42,479 nucleotides of DNA from NCBI GenBank assembly GCA_030639495.1, contig DAOWCP010000007.1, positions 1 through 42,479 of the forward strand, read 5' to 3'. The stretch is from JAGLTN01 sp023135255. Lineage in GTDB: Bacteria > Planctomycetota > Phycisphaerae > Sedimentisphaerales > Anaerobacaceae. Each line of letters opens with the position of its first letter. The stretch's first letter is position 1. Below, one piece after another: positions 1 to 8,231 of this stretch. Under the pieces are notes generated by a model. That model was not told the origin of the DNA and searched no databases. It was given only the letters and a program-made list of their open reading frames with translations. Position numbers and translations under genes: made by a program.

Positions 1-415
1 GCCGATTCGCCCAAAAACCCACTTTAATCCCTGCCGAGCACAAAAATTCACCCCGAATTTCACCAAATCCCAAAAATAATCCTCGTTTTTAACCCAAAAA
101 TCCACAAAACCCCGATTTACCCACTGTTATTTTTGCTCAAAAACCGTTATTTTTCACAAAAAAAGCAAAAAAAAGGGAAAAAACCGAAAAAAAGGCAAAA
201 AAAGGCAAATTTTTGAAAACCGATTTTGCCCAAAACTACTAAAAACATCAAAAAACCTGCCAAAATTACCAATCCCCAACCCCCAAATTGTCCGCTCTGT
301 CTGATTAATATCAAATCCCGGTAGACCAAAATGTATAAGAATTGTTTCCTCTGCGTAGAAAAAAGGCATGTTTCAAAATCTGATAAAACTTCTGTCTCAG
401 CTTTAAAGGTACCCT
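1..415. other. non-coding, strand-asymmetric C/A-rich stretch
   Basis: No gene is supported here. Over roughly 1-300 the plus strand is rich in A and C and poor in G, with many short A runs and CCC runs. The short open frames on the minus strand read as Phe/Leu-rich low-complexity peptides without a credible ribosome binding site. The stretch lies downstream of the sigma factor gene that ends at 416. I see no terminator hairpin with a T-tract and no RNA gene. Confidence 0.5.
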
Positions 416-1234
416 CTAATCTTCCATGTACTCGTAAAGTTTAGTCAAACTGCCTCGCAGCAACTGACGGATTCGCTCTCTGGTAAGTCCCATCTTCTCA
501 CCAATATCTCTAAGCGGCACAGGTTTTCCGCCGTCAAGACCATAATGCATTTTCAAAATATCAGCTTCCCTGGGTTCCATCTTTTCGATCAGACGCAGCA
601 CCTTCTGCTGTTCCTCATGCGCTTCGATCTTCTCGCCAGGCCCGCCGTAATTACGATCTTCCAAAATAGATTCAAGCGTCTGGTCATCTTCAGAATTGTC
701 GCCCAACGAATTGTCACGCACTGAACTTAGTGCACTGAATATTTCGTTGACCATTTTCGCTTTTTTAATCGGAAGCTGCATCGCCGCTGCCACCTCCTCA
801 AGCTGAGGAACTCTGCCTAACTGACTGGTCAGATCCGTACGGACTCCTCGCCACTGATTGATTAACGCAACCATATAGGTAGGCACATGCACAGGCTGAA
901 GATTAGTTAGCAGCGATCGCTTAATGCTCTGCTTGATCCACCATGCTGCATAAGTGCTGAAACGTGTTCCATGACATGGGTCGAAATAGTCGACAGCCTT
1001 AATAAGTCCCAGGTTTCCTTCTTCTATTAAGTCACCCAGGCCCATTCCTCTTCTGCTGAACTTCTTTGCAATGCTTACCACAAGTCGCAAATTACTCCTG
1101 ACAAGTCGCTCTCTTGCCTCGAAGTCATTATTTTTAATGACACGTCTGCCTAATTCCTGTTCTTCTTCTCTTGTGAGAAGATTCGCCTCGTCGATCTCTT
1201 TGAGGTATTCTTTTATTGTAATGTCAAAAACTAT
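416..1234 (-). CDS. sigma-70 family RNA polymerase sigma factor, probable non-AUG start
   Basis: A primary-type sigma-70 paralogue of about 272 residues that directs RNA polymerase to promoters. Visible parts in order: region 1.2 ('YLKEIDEANLLTREEE'), region 2 ('NLRLVVSIAKKF', 'GDLIEEGNLGLIKAVDYFD', 'FSTYAAWWIKQSIKR'), region 3, and region 4 with the recognition helix ('MGLTRERIRQLLRGSL'). The first conventional start (TTG at 1090) would cut off region 1.2 and part of 2.1, yet the frame stays open and family-like back to 1237. No ATG, GTG or TTG lies between 1091 and 1237. An AGGAG at 1243-1247 sits 8 nt before an ATA codon (1234-1232), so I place the start there. Alternatives are an ATG lost to a sequencing error, or an indel in the T run at 1226-1230. 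The real rpoD is at 39042, so this is a second factor. Function is confident; the exact start is not. Confidence 0.85.
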   Translation of the reverse strand: MVFDITIKEYLKEIDEANLLTREEEQELGRRVIKNNDFEARERLVRSNLRLVVSIAKKFSRRGMGLGDLIEEGNLGLIKAVDYFDPCHGTRFSTYAAWWIKQSIKRSLLTNLQPVHVPTYMVALINQWRGVRTDLTSQLGRVPQLEEVAAAMQLPIKKAKMVNEIFSALSSVRDNSLGDNSEDDQTLESILEDRNYGGPGEKIEAHEEQQKVLRLIEKMEPREADILKMHYGLDGGKPVPLRDIGEKMGLTRERIRQLLRGSLTKLYEYMED

Positions 1235-1319
1235 AAGTCACACTCCTGCCTGATTATTGCCTCTCAGCAAAAAACAAAGGGCATATCTGATTTCTACCAT
1301 ATCAACCTTAACGGTCGTG

Positions 1320-1355
1320 GTATCGGTCAGATACACCCCGTGGTTAATTAACCAC
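1320..1355. promoter_or_regulatory. hairpin plus 16-bp perfect palindrome upstream of the sigma gene
   Basis: GTATC-GGTCA-GATAC (1320-1334) is followed closely by the perfect palindrome GTGGTTAATTAACCAC (1340-1355). They lie between the end of rpsA and the sigma-factor start. There is no T-tract on either side, so an intrinsic terminator is unlikely. A dimeric repressor site for the sigma gene is a guess. Confidence 0.35.
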
Positions 1356-1415
1356 CCAGTTTTGTAACTAATTATAAATAATCTGCCCCTTATAGGCCGA
1401 TAATTCACACCTTAA

Positions 1416-3557
1416 CTATGCTTTTTCGCCGTCGTCTGATTCTGCCGGAGCTTCTTCAGCTTCAGCCTTATCTTCTTCGACAGGCTCTTCAACCTTAGCC
1501 TCTTCGACAGGCTCTTCAGCCTTATCTTCTTCGACAACAGCTTCTTCAGCCGATTCTTCAACCTTAGCCTCTTCGACAACAGCTTCTTCAGCCGATTCTT
1601 CAACCTTATCTTCTTTGACAGGCTCTTCAACCTTAGCCTCTTCAACAGCAGCTTCAGCCTTATCTTCTTCGACAGGCTCTTCAACCTTAGTCTCTTCAAC
1701 AGCAGCTTCAGCCTTATCTTCATCGACAGGCTCTTCAACCTTAGTCTCTTCGATAGCAGCTTCTTCAGCCTCGGCAGGTTTTTCTTCTTCAGCGTCTTTA
1801 TTTGTTATCTGACTTACATCAAGATCAGAAAGAACCGTCTGAACCCCAATTCGTTCAGGTTTTGCAACCGGTTTCGGTTTTTCAGCTGTTTTTTCGCCTT
1901 CATGTTCCTCAGCTGCCCACTGTGCACGCCTCAAACTCAAGCCGATCTTACGTGATTCAGTGTCAACCTTAAGGATCTTAACCTCAACTTCTTCACCTTC
2001 CTTAACGATATCCTGTGGCTTTTCGATCTTATGATCTGCAAGCTCAGAAATGTGAAGCAAACCTTCAAGGTCTTTTTCAAGCTCTACGAAAGCGCCGAAG
2101 TTAGTGATCTTAGTAACTTTACCCTTAATAATATGGCCCGGAATATAAGTGTCCGGAATAGCTCTAAGCCATGGATCCTCTGAAAGTTGTTTAATACCAA
2201 GAGATATTCTGCGTTTTTCTTCATTAACTTCAAGAACAACACACTGTACTTCATGATCCTTCTCAAGAGCCTCACTTGGATGACTGAATTTCCTTGTCCA
2301 GCTCAGATCTGATATATGAACCATCCCGTCAACACCAGGTTCGATTTCAAGAAAAGCGCCAAAGTTAGTAATGCTTTGTACCTTAGCAGTTACGATTGTA
2401 CCAACCGGGTATTTCTGGGATGCGATTGCCCATGGATTGGTTTCTGTCTGCTTGAGACCAAGTGATATTTCCTGTTTCTCTTTATTAACATTCAATACCA
2501 CGACCTCGATCTCATCGCCAAGCGACAAAATCTCATTCGGATGGTTAAGCCTCTTGGTCCAGCTCATTTCGCTGATATGGATTAAACCTTCAATCCCGTC
2601 CTCAAGCCGAATAAACACACCATAGTTCATCACATTGACAACCGTGCCGGTAACCTTGGAACCGATAACGTATCTGTTCTCGACATTTTCCCATGGACTC
2701 TCAGTCTTCTGCTTAAGACCAAGCGATATCTTCTCGTTGTTTTTGTCAACGCCGATAACAATACACTCAATATCCTGATCCAGCTCAACAACTTCTGACG
2801 GATGAGATATCCTGCCCCAACTGAGGTCTGAAATGTGCAGAAGACCGTCAAGACCGCCCAGGTCAACAAATACGCCAAAGTCAGCGATATTCTTAACAAT
2901 ACCCTTACGGATCTGACCAACTTCGATCTCTTTCAGAAGTGATTCTTTGCTGCTTTGACGTTCCTCTTCAATAAGTTTACGTCTTGATATAACAATGTTT
3001 CTGCCTTCGACATCGATCTTGAGGATCTTACATTCAACATCTTTACCGATAAATCTGCTGATGTCACCAGGCTTGCGAATATCAACCTGAGATGCCGGCA
3101 AAAATACAGGAACTCCGATATCAACAAGCAACCCGCCTTTGATACGCCTGATAACTTTACCAGTAACAATATCACCTTCCTGCTTAGTAGCGATGATTGT
3201 CTCCCAACCCCTGATCCGGTCGGCTTTACGCTTACTGAGAAGAATCAGACCATCATTCGAGTCGCTGTCTTCCAGCAGAACCTCGATCTCAACGCCCGCT
3301 TCGATCTCATCAGAACTGTCGAACTCACTTGCATCTACAACACCTTCGCTCTTTAAGCCGATCTCAACGATAACATCGTTACCGATCTGAGTAACGATCG
3401 TACCTTTCAAAATATTACCCGGAAGATGCGAGTCAACTTTACTCTCCAGAACAGTCTCGAGGTATTGCCGGTCATCATCAGAGAACATCTCTTCGATTTG
3501 CTGGTTGATTTTGTCTTCAGATAGGCCTAATTGATTGATTAAATTTCTGTTTACCAT
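1416..3557 (-). CDS. rpsA: 30S ribosomal protein S1 with acidic repeat tail
   Basis: Ribosomal protein S1 binds mRNA leaders on the 30S subunit. The 713 residues hold six S1 (OB-fold) repeats starting near residues 46, 126, 213, 298, 385 and 473. Repeats 3-6 carry the canonical 'FGVFVDLGGLDGLLHISDLSW'-type core in slightly varied form. From about residue 560 the protein becomes a Glu/Ala/Lys/Val/Pro low-complexity tail built from units such as 'EEAKVEEPVEEDKAE', unlike the short tail of the roughly 550-residue enterobacterial protein. ATG at 3557 is the start. No Shine-Dalgarno sequence precedes it (an A/T-rich leader is seen), as in several other bacterial rpsA genes where S1 regulates its own synthesis. 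ispH lies 170 bp upstream on the same strand. The identification is secure. Confidence 0.97.
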   Translation of the reverse strand: MVNRNLINQLGLSEDKINQQIEEMFSDDDRQYLETVLESKVDSHLPGNILKGTIVTQIGNDVIVEIGLKSEGVVDASEFDSSDEIEAGVEIEVLLEDSDSNDGLILLSKRKADRIRGWETIIATKQEGDIVTGKVIRRIKGGLLVDIGVPVFLPASQVDIRKPGDISRFIGKDVECKILKIDVEGRNIVISRRKLIEEERQSSKESLLKEIEVGQIRKGIVKNIADFGVFVDLGGLDGLLHISDLSWGRISHPSEVVELDQDIECIVIGVDKNNEKISLGLKQKTESPWENVENRYVIGSKVTGTVVNVMNYGVFIRLEDGIEGLIHISEMSWTKRLNHPNEILSLGDEIEVVVLNVNKEKQEISLGLKQTETNPWAIASQKYPVGTIVTAKVQSITNFGAFLEIEPGVDGMVHISDLSWTRKFSHPSEALEKDHEVQCVVLEVNEEKRRISLGIKQLSEDPWLRAIPDTYIPGHIIKGKVTKITNFGAFVELEKDLEGLLHISELADHKIEKPQDIVKEGEEVEVKILKVDTESRKIGLSLRRAQWAAEEHEGEKTAEKPKPVAKPERIGVQTVLSDLDVSQITNKDAEEEKPAEAEEAAIEETKVEEPVDEDKAEAAVEETKVEEPVEEDKAEAAVEEAKVEEPVKEDKVEESAEEAVVEEAKVEESAEEAVVEEDKAEEPVEEAKVEEPVEEDKAEAEEAPAESDDGEKA
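1440..1790 (-). repeat. in-frame tandem repeat coding the acidic S1 tail
   Basis: Degenerate repeat units of about 36-66 bp encode alternating 'KVEEPVEEDKAE', 'AAVEETKVEEP' and 'ESAEEAVVEEAKVEE' blocks. The plus strand shows recurring 'tcttcgacaggctcttcaac' phrases. Neighbouring units are nearly identical at the DNA level, which suggests recent slippage or unequal recombination within the gene. Confidence 0.85.
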
Positions 3558-3727
3558 ACTAAAAAACTTTCAATTGTGGAATCTACAATCAATTGACAAA
3601 CGTCCACACTTACGCATGCCAACCTCGTGCTTTTGCACTTTTCCATTTCCTGTTAATAATCAGCAGATACAAAAACACCGACCACCATAGCCAATGCATA
3701 TCTGCTGCATTCTTATCACAAATTCAG

Positions 3728-4567
3728 CTAACCTTTAAAAGCTTTAAGATTCTCAACGAATTCATTGATAACCCACTGAGGCGTAGAAGCGCCAGCGGTT
3801 ACGCCGGCAACAGCTTTGCCAAAGAGAATACTTTTATCAAATTCTTTCCAGTTTTGCAAATGAAACGTTTGATTATTATGTTTTTTACACAATTCCACCA
3901 ATCTGTGGGTATTTGCACTTTGAAGACCGCCCAGCACAAACATGATATCGACGTTCTTGCAAAGCTCCACTGCCGATTCCTGCCTGTGAACCGTCTCCTT
4001 GCATAGCGTATTAATTACCTTGAGCTCTTTAAACCCGCCCCTGGCGATCTCTCCAACCACTTCACCGAACAATTCAGGCCCCTTGGTAGTCTGGCATACT
4101 ATCCCTAACTTCTTGTCCTTAGGTAAGTTACACAAGTCGTCCTTGCTGGCGATTACAGCAACATTTTTTACACAACCAACCACACCCCTGACCTCCGGGT
4201 GGTTTTTATCCCCGATTACCACGACCTCATAACCCTCTTTTTCAAGGTCAATAGCCTTTTGTTGAAGCCTTTTTACAAGCACACAAGTCGCGTCGACAAT
4301 CTTAGCACCTTTAGCTTTCAGCTGCTCTATCTGTGCCGGTGCCGCACCATGAGACCGTATCAAAACCGTCGAACCTTCTTCGATTTCATCAATAGAATTG
4401 ACAGTCTTAAGTCCTTTATTAGCAAAGCTTTCTACCACATCTGGATTGTGAATGATAGGCCCTAAGCTGTAAATATTACCCTTATCCGCCAAAAGCTTCT
4501 CAGCAATCGAGATAGCATTGGTTACTCCGGGGCAAAACCCGCATTTCTTAGCTACTATAACTTCCAT
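3728..4567 (-). CDS. ispH: 4-hydroxy-3-methylbut-2-enyl diphosphate reductase
   Basis: IspH (LytB) performs the last step of the MEP isoprenoid pathway, reducing HMBPP to IPP and DMAPP with a [4Fe-4S] cluster. The 279-residue length is normal for short bacterial forms. The three cluster cysteines are visible in 'KKCGFCPGV' near the N-terminus, 'VDATCVLVKRL' and 'NTLCKETVHRQESA'. 'IRSHGAAP', 'HPEVRGVVG' and 'GGLQSANTHRL' fit substrate-binding segments. The usual 'ATCPLV' reads 'ATCVLV' here. It lies directly upstream of rpsA on the same strand, an arrangement known from clostridia where the two are sometimes fused. The start is ATG at 4567. Confidence 0.96.
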   Translation of the reverse strand: MEVIVAKKCGFCPGVTNAISIAEKLLADKGNIYSLGPIIHNPDVVESFANKGLKTVNSIDEIEEGSTVLIRSHGAAPAQIEQLKAKGAKIVDATCVLVKRLQQKAIDLEKEGYEVVVIGDKNHPEVRGVVGCVKNVAVIASKDDLCNLPKDKKLGIVCQTTKGPELFGEVVGEIARGGFKELKVINTLCKETVHRQESAVELCKNVDIMFVLGGLQSANTHRLVELCKKHNNQTFHLQNWKEFDKSILFGKAVAGVTAGASTPQWVINEFVENLKAFKG

Positions 4568-4579
4568 AACACTTTGCCT

Positions 4580-4608
4580 TAAATAACTTTACAAAAAATA
4601 CGTCACAA
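4580..4608 (-). promoter_or_regulatory. candidate promoter of ispH
   Basis: On the minus strand TTGTGA (4608-4603) and TATTTA (4585-4580) are separated by 17 bp and lie just upstream of the ispH start. Both hexamers are imperfect, so this is tentative. Confidence 0.35.
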
Positions 4609-4795
4609 CCAATTTACATTAAATGCTGCTATAAATCCACGTTAAAACTGCCCGAAAAAAAAATTAGTGAAATTTGTGTTTTTTGAGGCAATCGCCAAAA
4701 GTCAAAATGCCGGTACAGAACCTGCCCTGACGCCCGGATACTAAAGGAACAACTAATTTTGACGCTGGCGTCTTTTTTACGTTTTTTTATATTTT

Positions 4796-4897
4796 TACAC
4801 TACTCACAACTGAGTTTCACCGTTTGTCCGCGGGTAACTAACTTTTAAACAACACTTTATAACTTTCCTCGCGTAATTTTTTGCCCTGAAGGGTATA
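4796..4897 (+). repeat. dispersed intergenic repeat, copy 1 (overlaps MFS 3' end)
   Basis: A diverged copy of the family whose consensus left end is TATACTGATCCCAATTGAAT. It contains CACCGTTTGTCCGCGGGTAA and a right end CCCTGAAGGGTATA (to 4897). The last 41 bp of the MFS gene lie inside it, so the transporter's C-terminal residues 'YPSGQKITRGKL' and its stop codon are repeat-derived. The family is described under the findings. Confidence 0.75.
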
Positions 4898-6104
4898 TCA
4901 GTACTATTGCCAAGCCGACCATTCCAATTGCCAGAACTACCAGACCAAAATAATATGGGCTGTACCTGCCAAAGTGGTCGCTCAAAAACCCACCTGCAAA
5001 AGAACCGATTATTACCCCCGCACAAAGAGTGATTTCATGGATCACCATTTTCGTTGCCCGCTGCTTTGCCCCGGAAACTATATAATAAAGGTGCGATGCG
5101 TAAAGGAAAGCGCAAAATATTCCACCCAAAGCCATCCCCGTCCATGGCAGCCATAGCTGTTTACCAGTAATTATCAAGATCATACAAATGCCGACCATCA
5201 GATTTGCCGTAAACAAAAGCCATAACTTGTAGTGCCATCTGTGCGTCCTGCCCGTTATTGTAAACACTATAAAAGTAGTAATGCCCATTATCGTAAGAGC
5301 TGTCCCGTAGTCAGATTCACTAAAACCAAGCGTAAATTTAAAAAGAAGCGGCAGCTGTGTTCTTATAATACCTACACATATCATGGAAACAAAAAGTGAT
5401 ATCCTGCAGCACAACATAAATTCCACTCTTAACCTCTCCGCCTTGTGCTCAGCCTTTAAAGGCTCAAGACTCTGGTATCCAGCTTCCTGCCCAGGTCTCT
5501 TTGCAAGGCAAACACATACGAAGCTTATTGCCGATGCTGCCAAAGCAGTTAATAAAGGCATCTTCAAGCTGTGCTGTACAAGATAGCCTCCAACAAAAGG
5601 ACCGATTATGCCTCCTGTAGACCAGCTCAGATTATATATTCCCAACCGATGATTAAGCTTTTTTCCCTCATGGCAGGCAGAAATCCATCCCACAAACCTC
5701 GGCCATAAACAGCATGTATTTATCCCCTGGAAAATTACAAGCACAAATAAAAACGGGATTGGGTTTTTACAGATTCCATTCTCTGCTAAGACAATGACCA
5801 GCAAAGTCAAAAAGATTAACACAGCAAGAAAGCTTGTACCAAACTGTACTATTGGTTTGAGATTGATCGTCTCAATTTTATTCCTGTAAATAAAACTGAG
5901 AATAAGAGAAAAGCAATAACCGCTGAACGCAAGACCCATATAAAGACCAACCTCAGAATCAGAACCGCCAAGTGCCTTGATTACATAAGGCATACTTACA
6001 GTCCATATCCCACCAAAAACAGCCTGGAAAAAAATGCCCATGTAAAGACCAAACACATCGCCGTGTTCAGCTGTAAAACCACGAAATTTACGCTGTATTT
6101 CCAA
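4857..6104 (-). CDS. major facilitator superfamily transporter
   Basis: A polytopic inner-membrane carrier of 415 residues with about twelve hydrophobic segments split by a basic central loop near 'CLAKRPGQEAGYQSLEPLKAEHKAERL'. 'GLYMGLAFSGYCFSLILSF' and 'WSTGGIIGPFVGGYL' fit MFS helices 2 and 5. The substrate cannot be read from the sequence. The start is a TTG at 6104 preceded by AGGA about 8 nt upstream; it gives 'MEIQRKFRGFTAEHGD'. The C-terminus is encoded by a dispersed repeat copy, which suggests that the original end was replaced. It stands alone on the minus strand between ispH and the PEP-CTERM genes. Confidence 0.85.
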   Translation of the reverse strand: MEIQRKFRGFTAEHGDVFGLYMGIFFQAVFGGIWTVSMPYVIKALGGSDSEVGLYMGLAFSGYCFSLILSFIYRNKIETINLKPIVQFGTSFLAVLIFLTLLVIVLAENGICKNPIPFLFVLVIFQGINTCCLWPRFVGWISACHEGKKLNHRLGIYNLSWSTGGIIGPFVGGYLVQHSLKMPLLTALAASAISFVCVCLAKRPGQEAGYQSLEPLKAEHKAERLRVEFMLCCRISLFVSMICVGIIRTQLPLLFKFTLGFSESDYGTALTIMGITTFIVFTITGRTHRWHYKLWLLFTANLMVGICMILIITGKQLWLPWTGMALGGIFCAFLYASHLYYIVSGAKQRATKMVIHEITLCAGVIIGSFAGGFLSDHFGRYSPYYFGLVVLAIGMVGLAIVLIYPSGQKITRGKL

Positions 6105-6163
6105 CTCTTAATTCCTGTAAAAAAGCCTTTTTCAAATTGTGGCAAAGTACCGCTAAAAGCTTT

Positions 6164-6480
6164 ATTTAGCAAGCGCAATTAACCAATTATTTTTTTACGA
6201 AATGTTAGTTGCATACCCCTTTTATTTACCCCAAAACAACGCCCTATATCAGTAGAAATACTGGATTTTGACATTCTTACCTGGTAAAGCTTGACATTGT
6301 TCTTGAATATTGTTAAACAGGATAGTGTGAGAGTGGCGATTTAGCTTAGCTTGGGTCTAAGCTATGGGAAATGAAAAGGCAGGGATTAAACAGCGAGAGA
6401 GTGCAGTTCTTAGTAGTTTCTTTTTTATCGTTAATGTTACGGTATAATTAGAGCGAGGAAAGGATGAGAGAGATGAAGAA
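6164..6480 (+). repeat. duplicated leader region, copy A
   Basis: About 310 bp upstream of and into the first PEP-CTERM gene is repeated at 7170-7491 before its paralogue. The first 150 bp are nearly identical ('TTAGTTGCATACCCC' and 'GCTTGACATTGTTC' in both), the middle is more diverged, and the last 80 bp are again close. So a unit of about 1 kb, leader plus gene, was duplicated in tandem. Confidence 0.9.
6250..6263 (+). promoter_or_regulatory. GAAA-loop hairpin in PEP-CTERM leader A
   Basis: CAGTA-GAAA-TACTG forms a 5-bp stem with a GNRA tetraloop. The matching place in the second leader reads CGGTA-GAAA-TACCG, a paired change that keeps the stem. This suggests that the RNA structure is selected. 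TTGACA (6291-6296) with TAAACA 17 bp further on is a possible promoter, in which case the hairpin DNA would lie upstream of it. Confidence 0.45.
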
Positions 6481-7138
6481 ATTATTAGTTGTTTTAATGT
6501 TATTGGTGGTTTTGTGCTTAGCTTCGAATAGTTTTGCACTTGACTTGAATCCCCCCGATTGGCGAGGCCAACTGGCAACAACTTTAACGATCTGGGAATT
6601 CTTAACGCCGGATATAAATCCCGTGCCGGATATCCAGATTAATCCTTTTGGGTTCGCAGATACCACGGTTTATCCCGCGCACCCCTGGGAAGAGATTTGG
6701 GGTGGAATGGATGGTGTTTGGCCTCTTTCCGGAGCTTTGGAAGTCAAAATTCCTAATAACCCAGTCGAAAATGAACTCAAGTTGATTCAGATTCAGCTGA
6801 CCTGGAGTTCAGAATATCCGGTGCCAACTCAACCTGTAGTGATGATAGATGCAACAAGAGTTAATGGCCAAGCTGTACCGCAGGACGATATCAACTTAAT
6901 AGGTCAGCAAATCATTCAGCTTGACCCAACATATGAGCCTGGCGCCAGTGAGTTCTGGTATCACACTACATATCTGTTTGAGATAGTGCCGAACCCTCTG
7001 TTTGAGAATATTTATATCAGTGGTTCGATCATGGTCGATGAAGTAGTAATTGACACTATTTGTATACCCGAACCGGCAACTCTTGCTCTGCTTAGCCTTG
7101 GAACTGTGGTTTTTCTCAGAAAAAAAAGATTCGCTTGA
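6473..7138 (+). CDS. PEP-CTERM sorting-signal protein (paralogue 1)
   Basis: A secreted protein of 221 residues with an N-terminal signal peptide ('MKKLLVVLMLLVVLCLASNSFA') and a C-terminal PEP-CTERM signal: 'CIPEPATLALLSLG', a hydrophobic span, then 'RKKRFA'. In such proteins the tail is recognised by an exosortase and the protein is delivered to the envelope or extracellular matrix. The body begins 'LDLNPPDWRGQ', as in the next gene, and has no domain I can name. ATG at 6464 is possible, but the paralogue has ACG at that place. The ATG at 6473 is shared by both and has AAGGA 8 nt upstream, so I chose it. A cysteine precedes PEP in both paralogues. Confidence 0.88.
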   Translation: MKKLLVVLMLLVVLCLASNSFALDLNPPDWRGQLATTLTIWEFLTPDINPVPDIQINPFGFADTTVYPAHPWEEIWGGMDGVWPLSGALEVKIPNNPVENELKLIQIQLTWSSEYPVPTQPVVMIDATRVNGQAVPQDDINLIGQQIIQLDPTYEPGASEFWYHTTYLFEIVPNPLFENIYISGSIMVDEVVIDTICIPEPATLALLSLGTVVFLRKKRFA

Positions 7139-7169
7139 CTGACAAAATGATTTTTTAGAGATGCCCTTA

Positions 7170-7491
7170 ATTTGGCAAGCACAATTAACCAATTATTTTT
7201 TACGAAATGTTAGTTGCATACCCCTTTTATTTACCCCAAAACAGCGCCCTATATCGGTAGAAATACCGGATTTTAACATTCTTACTCGGTTAAGCTTGAC
7301 ATTGTTCCTGAAAATTGTTAGGTTGGGTACATGAGATAAGAGCGGTGATTCAGCTTAACTGTGTAGGTTTTAGCTGTGGAGAATGAAAAGATATGGATTA
7401 GGAGTGAGAGAGCCCAATTCTTAGTAGTTTCTTCTTTGTCGTTAGTATAATGGTGTAATTAAAGCGAGGTAAGGACGAGAGAGATGAAGAA
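7170..7491 (+). repeat. duplicated leader region, copy B
   Basis: Second copy of the PEP-CTERM leader, starting in the sequence just after the first gene's stop. It contains the compensating hairpin CGGTA-GAAA-TACCG at 7255-7268 and TTGACA at 7296-7301. Confidence 0.9.
7255..7268 (+). promoter_or_regulatory. GAAA-loop hairpin in PEP-CTERM leader B
   Basis: The counterpart of the hairpin at 6250-6263. One A-T pair of the stem has become G-C, with both sides changed, and the GAAA loop is identical. Confidence 0.45.
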
Positions 7492-8119
7492 ATTATTAGT
7501 TGTTTTGATCTTAGCGGGGGTATTGTTTGTTTCAAGTTCTTTAGCAGATGATTTAAACCCTCCTTCCTGGAGAGGACAGGCTTCAACGACATTTCAGATA
7601 TGGGAATTTGGCGATGATAACCCGGTTGCTGTACCTGACGTTGTAGATAACCAGTGGGGTTTGCCTACTGCGACGATTGTTGGTGGTTTTCCTACGACCA
7701 GATGGATGATAACCGACAGGGGGCACTATGGTGTATGGAAGACTAGCGAATGGATCGAGCTTTTCATTCCTAACACTGACAATACTGCTCCTGGCACATT
7801 TAAAGAAATATACTTGCAGATGACTTTCGATGCGGGTCCGGGGTTCAACGCATTGGTAGTTACCGTACCATTTGCGGATCCGATGACGCTTGAACCGATC
7901 TTCGTGGAGCAGATTCCAGGTAGTGATTATAGTTATGGCATCTGGCAGATCATACTTGAGCCTAATCCTACTGAAGAGATGATTTATATTGAGCCTTTAT
8001 ACTGTGAACTTTATGTTGATGAAATAGTAGTTGATACTCGCTGTGTTCCGGAGCCGACTACGATAGCATTGCTTAGTCTTGGAACTTTCGTTTTTCTCAG
8101 AAAAAAGAGAAACGCTTAA
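7484..8119 (+). CDS. PEP-CTERM sorting-signal protein (paralogue 2)
   Basis: A 211-residue tandem paralogue of the preceding gene. It has a signal peptide 'MKKLLVVLILAGVLFVSSSLA', the shared mature start 'DDLNPPSWRGQASTTFQIWEF', and a PEP-CTERM end 'CVPEPTTIALLSLG' plus hydrophobic span and 'RKKRNA'. 'YVDEIVVDTRCVPEP' matches 'MVDEVVIDTICIPEP' of paralogue 1 while the middle has diverged widely. Conserved ends around a variable centre suggest different binding roles. The start is fixed by ATG at 7484, since the earlier ATG of paralogue 1 is ACG here. A terminator follows. Confidence 0.88.
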   Translation: MKKLLVVLILAGVLFVSSSLADDLNPPSWRGQASTTFQIWEFGDDNPVAVPDVVDNQWGLPTATIVGGFPTTRWMITDRGHYGVWKTSEWIELFIPNTDNTAPGTFKEIYLQMTFDAGPGFNALVVTVPFADPMTLEPIFVEQIPGSDYSYGIWQIILEPNPTEEMIYIEPLYCELYVDEIVVDTRCVPEPTTIALLSLGTFVFLRKKRNA

Positions 8120-8152
8120 TAAGCTAAAATTGTAAAAATAAAAATTTTCCAG

Positions 8153-8184
8153 GCCCGATTGATTTATCGATTGGGCTTATTTTA
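8153..8184 (+). terminator. intrinsic terminator after PEP-CTERM pair
   Basis: GCCCGATTGAT and ATCGATTGGGC pair as a stem of about 10 bp with two G-U wobbles, followed by TTATTTTA. It ends the tandem PEP-CTERM unit. The convergent nitrilase-family gene ends at 8232. Confidence 0.75.
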
Positions 8185-8231
8185 TGTACGTTTAGCCTGT
8201 GAAACTTTTTTAAAAGTCGTTGTCTCTAATA

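Noticed and set aside
1412..1738. Lys/Leu/Arg repeat frame overlapping rpsA on the same strand
   Set aside because: Alternate frame of the S1 tail repeats; the composition is artificial and the S1 frame continues intact through it.
4630..4780. Short minus-strand frame '...TGILTFGDCLKKHKFH' upstream of ispH
   Set aside because: About 35 codons with no start codon, ribosome binding site or recognised family; it may be relic sequence but cannot be supported.
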